From NCBI GenBank assembly GCA_016191345.1, contig JACPOU010000012.1, positions 1 to 64,000 of the forward strand: a stretch of 64,000 nucleotides of DNA, read 5' to 3'. The DNA comes from Chloroflexota bacterium. Lineage in GTDB: Bacteria; Chloroflexota; Limnocylindria; Limnocylindrales; CSP1-4. A model generated the notes under the pieces. The model had not been told where the DNA came from and did no database searches. It worked only from the letters and a program-made list of their open reading frames with translations. Of the stretch, positions 1-7,812 are shown one piece after another (position 1 is the first letter of the stretch; each line of letters starts with the position of its first letter). The position numbers were made by a program, and so were the translations under genes.

Positions 1-14
1 TCGAAGCTCCTATG

Positions 15-1061
15 TCAAGCGGCCGCCGCGAGGGTGGCTCGCGGGGTCGCCCTGAGGCGCTCATCGTGGCCCATCCGGCGGTACACCTCGTCGCTGATCC
101 GCCGCCGGAGGGCGCGGATGGCCTCGGCCTTCGTGTCACCGGCAGCGAGCCGCTTGTCGAAGTACGCCCGACCGGCACCGCCGAGGCGGATCTGAGTGAT
201 GGCGATGCGGTGAAGGACCAGGTTGAGCTGGCGGTTGCCGGTCCGACTGAGCCGATGACGCTCGGTGTTGCCCGACCAGACCGGCAGCGGCGCCGTCCCG
301 TTGTGGCGAGCGAACGCGGCGGCCGATCGGAAGCGACCGACGCCGGCCGTCTCGCCGACCAGCTTGGCCGCACCGAGCGACCCGCAACCGACCAGCTCGA
401 GCAGGGTCGGGCTGAGGGTGGCCGCGAACCCAGCGATCTCGCGCTCGAGGTCGTTGATCGTTGCCGTCAGCTCACGGATCCGGACGACCAGCTCGCGGGC
501 GATCCGTCCGACCGTGCCCGGGGCCTCGGCCAGACGCTCGGCCAGGGCGTCGAGGATGACCGCCCGGTCGAGGGCGCGGGCGACTGGCTCGTTGCCGGGG
601 TCGAGCTCGTGGAGGTGCCAGCGCAGGCGGTTCTGCATCCGGGTCCGCTCGGCCACCAGGTCGTCGCGGTGATCGACGAGCAGGCGGACCTCGCGCTCGG
701 GACCGTCGAGGACCGCGGCCGGGAGGTCCTCACGCAGGGCCGCCCGGGCCACCGCGAGGGCGTCGATCGGGTCCGACTTGCCGCGCTCACGCGACGAGCG
801 CCGGGCCCCGGCCATCAGCTTGGGCGGGACATGGACCACCGCCTCGCCAGCGATGAGCAGGTCGGTCGACAGGCGCCGGGACAGATGCCGGACATCCTCG
901 ACCGCGAACGTCCGCTCGCCGAAGCGGGCGGCCCAGCGGACCAGCTCGAGATGACCCGTGCTGCGGGCGGCCACCGTCTTCTCGCCGAGCTTGCGGCCGG
1001 TCCCGTCGACGGCCACCGCAGTGTGCGTGGACTTGTGCGGATCGATCCCGATGACGATCAT
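15..1061 (-). CDS. IS110-family DEDD transposase
   Basis: RuvC-like (DEDD) transposase that moves its element by site-specific recombination guided, in this family, by a structured bridge RNA. The N-terminal domain opens with the catalytic Asp in GIDPHK (residue about 6), has the Glu in FAVED and the pair of Asp in GKSDPIDA (near residues 96-99). The C-terminal Tnp domain ends with the family signature GNRQLN followed by LHRIAITQ. An SG pair shortly before that signature probably holds the catalytic Ser. The ORF track begins 18 codons earlier, but the ATG at 1061 has AGGAGG 8-10 bases upstream and places GIDPHK at the usual N-terminus. About 348 residues, within family size, no frameshift: probably functional. 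Confidence 0.93.
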   Translation of the reverse strand: MIVIGIDPHKSTHTAVAVDGTGRKLGEKTVAARSTGHLELVRWAARFGERTFAVEDVRHLSRRLSTDLLIAGEAVVHVPPKLMAGARRSSRERGKSDPIDALAVARAALREDLPAAVLDGPEREVRLLVDHRDDLVAERTRMQNRLRWHLHELDPGNEPVARALDRAVILDALAERLAEAPGTVGRIARELVVRIRELTATINDLEREIAGFAATLSPTLLELVGCGSLGAAKLVGETAGVGRFRSAAAFARHNGTAPLPVWSGNTERHRLSRTGNRQLNLVLHRIAITQIRLGGAGRAYFDKRLAAGDTKAEAIRALRRRISDEVYRRMGHDERLRATPRATLAAAA

Positions 1062-1250
1062 CTCCTCGTCGCCTCCTGATCTGGGGTGACACCTTCCGGA
1101 CCGGCCGGTGGACACGCCTGAGTGGGGGCGGATACCACGCTCCTATGAAGTCACACCGGTCGGTCCGATCCATGTCCGGCGACCGGCACTTCGATGCGAG
1201 GCCACACCCGTCGGTGGGCAGCGATGCTATGAGCCAGATCGCCGGACCCC
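1062..1250 (-). ncRNA. Candidate bridge-RNA region of the IS110 element
   Basis: IS110-group elements encode their bridge RNA in the non-coding end upstream of the transposase. This stretch has no plausible protein and contains a 9-bp inverted repeat (gtccggcga at 1174-1182, tcgccggac at 1239-1247) that could close a large stem-loop. It also contains GC-rich segments able to pair with one another. Position and the inverted repeat are seen directly. The RNA itself is inferred from the family, and its ends are unknown. Confidence 0.3.
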
Positions 1251-1302
1251 GAAAGCGTGACACTCATGAGCCAGATCGCCGGACCCCGAAAGCGTGACAC
1301 TC
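1229..1302. repeat. Perfect tandem 37-bp direct repeat
   Basis: Two identical head-to-tail copies (1229-1265 and 1266-1302) beginning atgagccagatcgccgg and ending gcgtgacactc. They sit at the outer edge of the IS110 non-coding end, just before the ABC permease gene. They may be a duplicated end, a duplicated target or a relic of a second insertion. Confidence 0.95.
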
Positions 1303-1335
1303 ACCCGCGATGGTAGCGGCCGGATCCGGATCGCC

Positions 1336-2481
1336 TCAGGCGACCTCGCGCCGGATCGTCGTCGCCCCGAGAACCACGAAGAAGATCGCGATCCCGGCGA
1401 GCACCGCCAGGTCCAGCTGCACAGCGCGGGTGCCCAGGTCGGCGCCCTTGATCATGACCTCGCGGAGGGCATCGACCGCGTACGTGACGGGCAGGATCCG
1501 GGCCACCGCCTGGAGGACGTCCGGCAGCCGCTCGACGGGCCAGAACACGCCGCCGAGGAGGCTCTGGGGCAGGATCACGAGCGGGATGAACTGGAGCATC
1601 TGGAGCTCAGTCCGGGCGAACGTCGAGAGGAAGATTCCCAGGTTGACCGCGCCGACGGCGAGGACCACGGCCACGAGGAACGCGATGAGCGGGCTGCCAG
1701 CCGACGCGACGCCCAGGCCGATCGTGAAGGCCGGGATCGGCCCGAGGGCCGGCACGTCGACGTTGGCCAGGATGAACAGGGTGAGGATGAGGACCTGGAG
1801 GACCGCGAAGAACCCGAAGCCGAGGCTGTAGCCGACGACGATCTCGGCCCGCGTCACGGGCGTCGAGAGCAGCCGCTCCAGCGTCCCGCCGACGCGCTCC
1901 CGGAGGAAGCTGATCCCGGTCAGGATGAAGACGAAGAAGTAGGCGAACAGGCCCAGGAACACCGGCGCGAGGGCATCGAGCTGGTCGGCGTCGGGCGAGA
2001 GGTAGATCGTCTCGTGCTCGATCGTGGGCAGGGTGGCGCCCGGAATGGGCAGGAGGGCGCCCGCGGCGCCGATGACCAGGCCCTGGACGGCCGCGATCTG
2101 GCCACCCTCCGCGGCCGGCTCCGACCCGTCGGTCACGAGCGTCAAACCCATCTGCAGGCCGGACCCGGAGACGATCAGGGCCATGTCACTCGCGCCCGAG
2201 CGGACCGCCTCCCGGGCCGCCGCCGCGTCGTCGGCCGTGCCGATCCCGATCCGGACGTCTCCGGGTGCCGCGAGCGCCGCGTCTCGCAGTGCCGTGACGA
2301 GCGCGTCCGGCGCCCCGGCCACCGCCACCTCGATCGACCCGCCGGTGGAGCCCCGGATCACCCAGCCGAGCAGGCCCGTGACGAGTAGCGGCGCGACGAT
2401 GAGGAGCGCGAGCGATCGGTGGTCGCGGCGGAAGCCCTGGGCGATCCGCCGCGCGACGGTCAGGACCCGGCGGAGACTCAT
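1336..2481 (-). CDS. ABC-2 type exporter permease
   Basis: Membrane subunit of an ABC-2 exporter. One transmembrane helix near residues 24-44 is followed by a large extracytoplasmic domain (about residues 45-190) and then five or so hydrophobic helices in the C-terminal half, the ABC2_membrane_3 layout. The start overlaps the stop of the ATPase gene by ATGA, so the two are translationally coupled and form one transporter. The substrate cannot be told from sequence; relatives export drugs, antibiotics or lipids. Full length, 381 residues. Confidence 0.85.
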   Translation of the reverse strand: MSLRRVLTVARRIAQGFRRDHRSLALLIVAPLLVTGLLGWVIRGSTGGSIEVAVAGAPDALVTALRDAALAAPGDVRIGIGTADDAAAAREAVRSGASDMALIVSGSGLQMGLTLVTDGSEPAAEGGQIAAVQGLVIGAAGALLPIPGATLPTIEHETIYLSPDADQLDALAPVFLGLFAYFFVFILTGISFLRERVGGTLERLLSTPVTRAEIVVGYSLGFGFFAVLQVLILTLFILANVDVPALGPIPAFTIGLGVASAGSPLIAFLVAVVLAVGAVNLGIFLSTFARTELQMLQFIPLVILPQSLLGGVFWPVERLPDVLQAVARILPVTYAVDALREVMIKGADLGTRAVQLDLAVLAGIAIFFVVLGATTIRREVA

Positions 2482-3245
2482 CGCTCCCCCACCTCGTTCT
2501 CGGAACCGGCGACCGGCCGCCCCTCCGCGTCGAGGCCGGCGAACTGGAGAAAGGCGGTCTCGAGGTTGTCGGTCCCGGCGGTCGCGCGCAGCTCGGCGCC
2601 CGTCCCGCGCGCGATGACCCGGCCGGCGCGCACGAAGACGAGCTCGTCGCAGCGATCCGCCTCGTCCATGACGTGGCTCGCCACGAGGATGGTGGCGCCC
2701 TCCGCCGCCAGGCGCCGGAAGTGCGTCCAGAACTGGACGCGGAGCGCCGGATCGACGCCGACCGTGGGCTCGTCGAGGAACACGATCGGCGGCCGGTGGA
2801 CGAGCGTGATCGCGAGCGACAGCCGCCGCCGCATCCCCCCGGAGAGCTCCAGCGCCGGCGCCCCGCGCCGGTCCGTCAGCTCGACGAGGGCAAGCGCCGC
2901 ATCGAGGTCGGCGCGCGACGGCGACCCCTCGAGGTTGGCGAAGAAGGAGAGGTTCTCCCAGACGGACAGGTCCGGATAGAGGGCCTCGGCCTGGGGCATG
3001 TAGCCGATCCGTCCGAGCGTCGGCCGGTCCGGCATGGTCGTGCCGAGGACGCGGACGTGGCCGGCGGTCGGCCGGGCGAGGCCGGCGAGGAGGCGGATGA
3101 GCGTCGTCTTGCCTGATCCGTTCGGGCCGAGCAGACCGTAGATCCGGCCGGGCGCGAGCGCGAGGTCAACGCCGTCCACCGCGCGGATCGATCCGAAGAC
3201 CTTGCGCAGGCCGACGGCCTCCACCGCTGCCTCGAGGCCGTTCAT
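2478..3245 (-). CDS. ABC transporter ATP-binding protein, partner of the ABC-2 permease
   Basis: Cytoplasmic ATPase of the exporter. Walker A GPNGSGKTTL lies near residue 38, the signature LSGGMRRRLS near 135 and Walker B IVFLDEPTVGVDP near 155, followed by the switch His in ASHVMDEADR. The ORF track runs far upstream in an empty frame; the ATG at 3245 (MNGLEA) begins the conserved part and overlaps the upstream gene's TGA (ATGA). Length 255 residues. Expression is probably coupled to the scp-rlu cluster upstream, although function is unrelated. Confidence 0.92.
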   Translation of the reverse strand: MNGLEAAVEAVGLRKVFGSIRAVDGVDLALAPGRIYGLLGPNGSGKTTLIRLLAGLARPTAGHVRVLGTTMPDRPTLGRIGYMPQAEALYPDLSVWENLSFFANLEGSPSRADLDAALALVELTDRRGAPALELSGGMRRRLSLAITLVHRPPIVFLDEPTVGVDPALRVQFWTHFRRLAAEGATILVASHVMDEADRCDELVFVRAGRVIARGTGAELRATAGTDNLETAFLQFAGLDAEGRPVAGSENEVGER

Positions 3246-4333
3246 CCGCCGGGAGGATAGTCCTCCCCGCGACGCGCGGTGGGCTTGCGGCGCGGCTCGG
3301 CCCACCTGCCGCCGTCGGCGTGTGCCTGGGGCGCCGGGCCCCGCCTGCCGCCGTCGGCGTGTGCCTGCGGCCCCCCGGCGCCCGTTGGGCTCTTGCGCCG
3401 CTGCTGCGGCCGGCCCGGTTCCGCCGGCGGCGCGGCGGGCTTCGGCACGCGGCCGCCGGACTTGCCCGGCCCGGACCGTCCGGGGGCCACGGGCTTGCGC
3501 GGTCGGGTCGTGCCCGGGTCGACGGTCCGTGGCCCGCTCGGCGCCCGGCGGACCGGGCCCGGCACGCCCGCCCCAAGGCTCCGGATCTCGGGCGCCCGGA
3601 GGAGGCGCGCGCGGCCCGAGGGCAGGTCGTCGACCCGGAGCGGCCCGATCCGGACCCGGACGAGCCGTTCGATGGGCGCCCCGACTGCCCCGAACATCCG
3701 CCGGAGCTGGCGCTTCCAGCCCTGGCCGAGGATCGCCCGGTACCAGGTGAGCCCGTCGGACGGCTCGGGGTCGAGGAGTGCCACCAGGCGGCGGGTCTCG
3801 ATCCCCGTCGCGAGCCGGAGCGGCGACTCGAGCCTGGCGAGGCCCTCCTCGAGCGGGATGCCGGCCTTGAGCTGTGTCAGCTGCTCGGCGTCGAGCGCGC
3901 GGCCGACCCCGATCGCGTACTCGCGCTGGACGCCGAACCGCGGGTGCAGGACCTTCTCCGACCACTCCCCGTCGTTCGTGAGGATCAGGAGGCCCTCGGA
4001 ATCCTGGTCCAGCCGGCCGACCGGGTAGAGCCGCGTCCCGTCCGGGACGAGCGCCGTCGGGACGAGGTCAAGGACGGTCGTGTCGGCGTGCCGGTCGCGG
4101 GTCGTGGAGGTGACCCCGGCGGGCTTGTGGAGGGCCACGTAGGCGCGCGCCGCGCCGACGCCGACGGGCCAGCCGTCCACCTCGATCCGGGCGACCGCGG
4201 GATCCACCTTCTGCCCGATCGTGGCCGCCCGCCCGTCAACCCGGACGCGGCCGGCCGCGATCATCGCCTCGCTCTCGCGGCGCGACGCCACGCCGGCAGC
4301 GGCGAGCACCTTCTGGAGCCGTTCCTCAGGCAT
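3242..4333 (-). CDS. rluB: RsuA/RluB-family 23S rRNA pseudouridine synthase with basic repeat tail
   Basis: Isomerises a uridine in 23S rRNA to pseudouridine. An S4 RNA-binding domain occupies residues 1-60 (EERLQKVLAAAGVASRRE), then the catalytic domain with the Asp-bearing motif GRLDQDSEGLLILTNDGEW. The core ends near residue 245; the remaining roughly 115 residues are a Pro/Gly/Arg/Lys-rich tail with two copies of PQAHADGGR, absent from ordinary RluB. It overlaps scpB by 8 bases, the order scpA-scpB-rluB being widely conserved. RluB is favoured by context, but other RsuA-family members cannot be excluded. Confidence 0.88.
   Translation of the reverse strand: MPEERLQKVLAAAGVASRRESEAMIAAGRVRVDGRAATIGQKVDPAVARIEVDGWPVGVGAARAYVALHKPAGVTSTTRDRHADTTVLDLVPTALVPDGTRLYPVGRLDQDSEGLLILTNDGEWSEKVLHPRFGVQREYAIGVGRALDAEQLTQLKAGIPLEEGLARLESPLRLATGIETRRLVALLDPEPSDGLTWYRAILGQGWKRQLRRMFGAVGAPIERLVRVRIGPLRVDDLPSGRARLLRAPEIRSLGAGVPGPVRRAPSGPRTVDPGTTRPRKPVAPGRSGPGKSGGRVPKPAAPPAEPGRPQQRRKSPTGAGGPQAHADGGRRGPAPQAHADGGRWAEPRRKPTARRGEDYPPGG
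3305..3367. repeat. 24-bp repeat inside the pseudouridine synthase tail
   Basis: The 24-mer starting cctgccgccgtcggcgtgtg occurs at 3305-3328 and 3344-3367, a 39-bp (13-codon) period. It encodes the repeated HADGGR segment of the disordered basic tail and looks like a slippage-prone coding minisatellite. Confidence 0.85.
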
Positions 4334-5027
4334 CAGCGCTGCCGTCGAGGTCGAAGAGGCCGCGCACCGGCTGGCCCTCCGCCTCCGGATCCGGCTCCAT
4401 CCGGGCCATCGCGTCGGGAACCGTCTCAGCCGCGAGGCGGCCGGCGACCTCCACCTCGAGGGGCGGCAGGTCGTCGACCGACGTCAGCCCGAAACGCTCC
4501 AGGAAGTCGAAGCCGGTGCCGTAGAGGATCGGCCGGCCCGGCGCGTCGGCGCGACCCAGCTCCACGATCAATCGCCGGTGCAGCAGGCTCCGCAGGCTGT
4601 AGTCCGAATCGACGCCCCGGATCCGCTCCACGGCGGCCTTCGTGACGGGTTGCCGGTAGGCGACGATCGCGAGAGTCTCGAGGACCGCGGTCGAGAGGCG
4701 GACCGCGTCCGTGCCCACGTAGCGGGCGATGAGGGCGCCTGCCTCCGGCGCGGTGACGAGCTCGACCCGGTCCCCGGACAGGACGAGGCGGATCCCGCGG
4801 TCGGCAAGGCTGACCTCGAGGTCGCCGAGGCGCGCATCGACGGTGGCGCGGTCCACGCCCGCGAGCGTCGCGATCTCGCGGCGGGAGAGGGGCCGTTCCG
4901 AGACGAACAGGAGCGCCTCCAGGGCGGCCTCGCTCAGCTCGATGGGCGCGGCCGCGGCCGGCGTCCCTTCGGCCTCGGCCGTCGTCGAGGCATCCGCGGC
5001 CACGTCGAGGTTGCGCTCGAGGGTCAT
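4326..5027 (-). CDS. scpB: Segregation and condensation protein B
   Basis: Winged-helix (kite) subunit of the SMC-ScpAB condensin that organises and segregates the chromosome. Recognised from the tandem winged-helix sequence LSEAALEALLFVSERPLSRR and the later motif ETLAIVAYRQPVTKAAVERIRG, the ScpB hallmark. There is an Ala-rich N-terminal extension of about 30 residues and an acidic C-terminus. It begins inside the end of scpA (ATGA overlap at 5024-5027). smc itself is not in this window. Confidence 0.93.
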   Translation of the reverse strand: MTLERNLDVAADASTTAEAEGTPAAAAPIELSEAALEALLFVSERPLSRREIATLAGVDRATVDARLGDLEVSLADRGIRLVLSGDRVELVTAPEAGALIARYVGTDAVRLSTAVLETLAIVAYRQPVTKAAVERIRGVDSDYSLRSLLHRRLIVELGRADAPGRPILYGTGFDFLERFGLTSVDDLPPLEVEVAGRLAAETVPDAMARMEPDPEAEGQPVRGLFDLDGSADA

Positions 5028-5917
5028 CGGAAGGATCCCAGTGATTCATCGAGCGGCTCGTCGGCGGCGGGGACGGAGAGGCCCGAGGCCGCCCGCTCCG
5101 CGACGGTCGTTCGCCGGGCCACGATCGGCCCGAACGGCTCCGCCTGCTCGACCACGATCTCGCGCCGCTTCGTCAGCTCCAGCATCGCGAGAAAGGTCAC
5201 CGCGATGACGACACGGTCCCGAACACCGTCGAGGAGCTCCTGGAGGACGAAGGACGGGGCGTCGCGCAGGGCCTCGCGGATGATCCGGGCCCGCTGCGTG
5301 AGCGTCACCGTCCGGGGCACCGTCTCCGGCGGTGGAGGCGGCGGCGCGATGATCCGGGCGAGCGAGCCAAGCGCGTTCCCGAGGGACGCCGGGTCGAGGG
5401 GCGGGAGGTCGGCCGGCCGTGCCTCGGCGATCCCGGCCGCCTGGGCGGCCGCCGGCTCGCGCCGGAACAGCCCGATCCGCTCGCTGGCCATGGCCTGGAG
5501 CGCCGCGCCGGCATCGCGGTACGCCTTGTAGAGCAGCAGCCGTGCCCGCAGCTCCGCCTCCGGATCGGCCCCCTCGTCGGGGAGCTCGCCGGGCTCGGCG
5601 GGCGCTTCCCGGCGCGGCAGGATGGCCCGGCTCTTGATGAGGATGAGCTGGCTCGCCACGGCCACGAACGCGCTGATATTCCCGATCCGGTCATCGTCGA
5701 GGCCGGCGAGCGCATCGAGGTAGGCCTCGGCGAGCCCGCCCAACGGCACGCTCAGGACGTCCAGCCGGCGCGCCTCGATGAGGGAGAGCAGGAGTCCCAG
5801 CGGGCCCTCCCAGAGATCCAGCTGGACGTGCGTCGCCTGCTCCGGCTGGCGCCCCGCCCCGAACCGGACGCCCGGGTTCGTGCGGGCGACCGGAACGCCG
5901 ATCGGCGCCTCGAGCAT
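5024..5917 (-). CDS. scpA: Segregation and condensation protein A
   Basis: Kleisin subunit that bridges the SMC heads and binds ScpB. The diagnostic N-terminal motif FEGPLDLLL appears here as LWEGPLGLLLSLIEARRLDV near residues 35-55, followed by the helical linker and C-terminal winged helix (ARIIREALRDAPSFVLQELL, then VTFLAMLELTKRREIVVEQ). The ORF track extends 161 codons upstream in the wrong frame. The ATG at 5917 lies 2 bases after the stop of the HD gene and precedes the conserved part. Length 297 residues, a little above the usual 250 because of an N-terminal extension. Confidence 0.92.
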   Translation of the reverse strand: MLEAPIGVPVARTNPGVRFGAGRQPEQATHVQLDLWEGPLGLLLSLIEARRLDVLSVPLGGLAEAYLDALAGLDDDRIGNISAFVAVASQLILIKSRAILPRREAPAEPGELPDEGADPEAELRARLLLYKAYRDAGAALQAMASERIGLFRREPAAAQAAGIAEARPADLPPLDPASLGNALGSLARIIAPPPPPPETVPRTVTLTQRARIIREALRDAPSFVLQELLDGVRDRVVIAVTFLAMLELTKRREIVVEQAEPFGPIVARRTTVAERAASGLSVPAADEPLDESLGSFR

Positions 5918-5919
5918 CG

Positions 5920-6423
5920 TCAGTTCGCCTCGTCCGCGAGCCGCAGGCGCTCGCCGAACTCGGGATCGCGCGGCGCCTCCTGCCAGCGGATGAGCTCCAC
6001 GGTCCGGGCGGAGCAGCCGGCCGCGGCAGCCAGGCGAGCGGACAGCTCGGGGTGGTCGCGGAGACGGTCGAGTGGCGCCGCGAGGCCCGGGATGCGGTGG
6101 GCGGCCGCGGTGACCCAGCCGCCCCAAGCCTGGCCCAGGGAATGCAGGACGCGGGGCAGCGGGCCGGTGGCGCCCTTGCCCGCGTCGTGGAGCAGGCCCG
6201 CGGCGAGCACGTCGGGCTCGTCGACGCCCTCCGCTCGGAGCGTCGCGGCGACATCGAGGCCGTGGCGCCGGTCGGCGACGTGCATCGCGTCGAAGAGCTC
6301 CAGCTGGGCCGGCGTGAGCCAGCCCTCGAGCGACGCGCGCTCCGCCGCGCTCACGCGGGCCCGGAGGTGAGAACGGAACTGGCGGAGCTTCCCGGCCCAC
6401 CAGGACCGCGAACCGGGCCTCAC
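5920..6423 (-). CDS. HD-domain protein, putative phosphohydrolase
   Basis: Small cytoplasmic HD-domain protein of 167 residues. The metal-binding HD pair is in LLHDAGKGA near residue 95. An upstream His lies in FDAMHVADRRHGLDVA, and the later HRIPGL / DHPELSARL His residues complete the usual set. The substrate is unknown; this is the short HD family often found beside scpA in related genomes. It starts at a GTG that overlaps the stop of the M50 protease gene (GTGA) and ends 2 bases before scpA, so it is part of the same transcript. Confidence 0.75.
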   Translation of the reverse strand: MRPGSRSWWAGKLRQFRSHLRARVSAAERASLEGWLTPAQLELFDAMHVADRRHGLDVAATLRAEGVDEPDVLAAGLLHDAGKGATGPLPRVLHSLGQAWGGWVTAAAHRIPGLAAPLDRLRDHPELSARLAAAAGCSARTVELIRWQEAPRDPEFGERLRLADEAN

Positions 6424-7055
6424 TGCCCCAGCAGGAAGCGGGTGATCGGGTCCGCCACGACGTCGAAGACGATGTTCAGGGGCGACGGGAGGCCGATGAG
6501 CCGCGGCACGAAGATCAGGGCCAGGAGGATCATCGGCCCGTACTGGTCGAGCGTCGCCCGGAGCCGGAACGAGGTCTGCTGGTCCACGAGCGCGTAGAGG
6601 ACCTTCGAGCCGTCGAGCGGTGGCAGCGGGATCAGGTTGAAGACCATGAGCAGGACGTTGATCGAGATGAAGAACTCGAGGATCGTCAGGGCGACGATCG
6701 GCACCTCCATGCCGGTCAGGACGATGTAGCGGTACGGGATCGCGGCCGCGGTCGCGAGGACGAGATTGGAGAACGGGCCCGCGACCGCCACGATCGCCTC
6801 GCCGTTCCGCCCGCCCCGCAGGTTGAACGGGTTGTACGGCGTCGGCTTGGCCCAGCCGAAGCCGGCGACGAGGATGAGGATCGCGCCGAGCGGGTCCAGG
6901 TGGGCGAGCGGATTGAGGGTCAGGCGTCCGAGGAGCTTCGCGGTCCCGTCCCCGAGCCGGTACGCGGCCAGCGCGTGGCTGAACTCGTGGAACGGCAGCG
7001 CCACGAGGAGGACGAGCGCGGCGGCGATGATGAACTCGGGGGTCAGGTTGAACAT
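6420..7055 (-). CDS. M50-family site-2-type zinc metalloprotease (Rip-like)
   Basis: Integral-membrane protease of the site-2 family. The zinc motif HEFSHA lies in the first helix (about residue 27), and the third ligand is expected in NPLAHLDPLG. The C-terminal helix carries NLIPLPPLDGSK. Four to five hydrophobic helices, 211 residues, no PDZ domain: the compact type. The track's start (a TTG at 7094) overlaps the candidate -10 hexamer at 7094-7099, so the ATG at 7055, with GGAG about 10 bases upstream, is preferred. First gene of the cluster leading into scpAB. Its substrate is unknown. Confidence 0.85.
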   Translation of the reverse strand: MFNLTPEFIIAAALVLLVALPFHEFSHALAAYRLGDGTAKLLGRLTLNPLAHLDPLGAILILVAGFGWAKPTPYNPFNLRGGRNGEAIVAVAGPFSNLVLATAAAIPYRYIVLTGMEVPIVALTILEFFISINVLLMVFNLIPLPPLDGSKVLYALVDQQTSFRLRATLDQYGPMILLALIFVPRLIGLPSPLNIVFDVVADPITRFLLGQ

Positions 7056-7093
7056 GCGGGTGGAGACTCCGGTCGGCGGGGGGGGGTCGGCCA

Positions 7094-7099
7094 ATGGTA
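7094..7099 (-). promoter_or_regulatory. Candidate -10 element (TACCAT) for the M50-scpAB cluster
   Basis: GGCTACCATTG on the minus strand, about 38 bases upstream of the chosen start. The same GGCTAC-NAT core precedes alaS, aspS and efp. No good -35 is seen. Confidence 0.4.
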
Positions 7100-7113
7100 G
7101 CCGCCCGGTCCGG

Positions 7114-7797
7114 CTAGAGCCGCGCGAGGAGCTCCTGCTTCTTGGCCTCGTACTCCGCCGGGCTGATCGCGCCGCGATCGCGGAGCGTCGCCAGCTCGCC
7201 GAGGGAGCGGGTCACCTCGTCCGGCGTCATCGGCCGGGCCGGCGTCCCGCCGGTGCCCGGCGCGCGGAGCGGGGGCGACGGCATTCGCTGGCCCTCGGAC
7301 TCGAGGAGGTACTTCTGGTCGAGCATGACCTTCTTGAACGTCGCCGCCTGGTTGAGCATCCGGTACCGGTCCACGGCGACGTCCGCCGCGGTCAGGATGT
7401 CGAGGTCGCCGTAGCCGAAGATCCGGCCGAACAGGTTCTGCTCCAGGACCGCGTCGTTGATCTTCTCGAGCGAGCTGTCGGCGGAGCGCTTGTTGATGAT
7501 CCCCTCGACCTTGAGGACGCGGCGATTCGTCACGAGGTAGTCCTGCGCGTACCAGCTCCAATAGTGCCGGGCGAGGAGCAAGACGGAGATGACGAGCATG
7601 GCCAGGATGACGTAGCCCGCGAGGAGGTCCGCGGCGCCGTCCAGCTTGAGCTGGAGGCGCAGGACGATCAGGACGACCGCGGCGAGGAAGAGTGCCCAGG
7701 GCACCCGGGCGTCCACGATCGTCGCGAGCCAGTGCTGCCGCGTGCGGAGCGCGATCCGCTCGCCGTCCGAGAGCAGGGTGTCGGCATACCGGGCCAC
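7114..7797 (-). CDS. Membrane protein with bacterial PH domain and SHOCT tail
   Basis: 227 residues. Two adjacent transmembrane helices (about residues 33-48 and 60-78) precede a bacterial PH (DUF304-like) domain containing DYLVTNRRVLKVEGI and IFGYGDLDI, typical of this fold. The last 35 residues form a SHOCT motif (LGELATLRDRGAISPAEYEAKKQELL), an oligomerisation element. Family members are envelope proteins of unclear role. It follows xerD by 15 bases and probably shares its transcript. Confidence 0.85.
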   Translation of the reverse strand: MARYADTLLSDGERIALRTRQHWLATIVDARVPWALFLAAVVLIVLRLQLKLDGAADLLAGYVILAMLVISVLLLARHYWSWYAQDYLVTNRRVLKVEGIINKRSADSSLEKINDAVLEQNLFGRIFGYGDLDILTAADVAVDRYRMLNQAATFKKVMLDQKYLLESEGQRMPSPPLRAPGTGGTPARPMTPDEVTRSLGELATLRDRGAISPAEYEAKKQELLARL

Positions 7798-7812
7798 GGG
7801 CTGTGATCCTCC

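Larger units (their letters stand above)
1..1302 (-). mobile_element. IS110-family insertion sequence, ends not exactly defined
   Basis: The element is recognised from its transposase (15-1061) and the non-coding stretch upstream of it. IS110 elements lack terminal inverted repeats and usually carry a longer non-coding end beside the transposase start. The 9-mer CATAGGAGC (minus strand) lies just after the transposase stop (5-13) and again 78 bases upstream of its start (1139-1147), and a perfect tandem 37-bp repeat ends the non-coding side. Either could mark a boundary. The right end may lie outside the window. Confidence 0.55.

Noticed and set aside
7056-7094. Longer start (TTG at 7094) for the M50 protease
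   Set aside because: It overlaps the likely -10 hexamer and adds a Pro-rich stub; the ATG at 7055 has a ribosome-binding site and the expected N-terminus.
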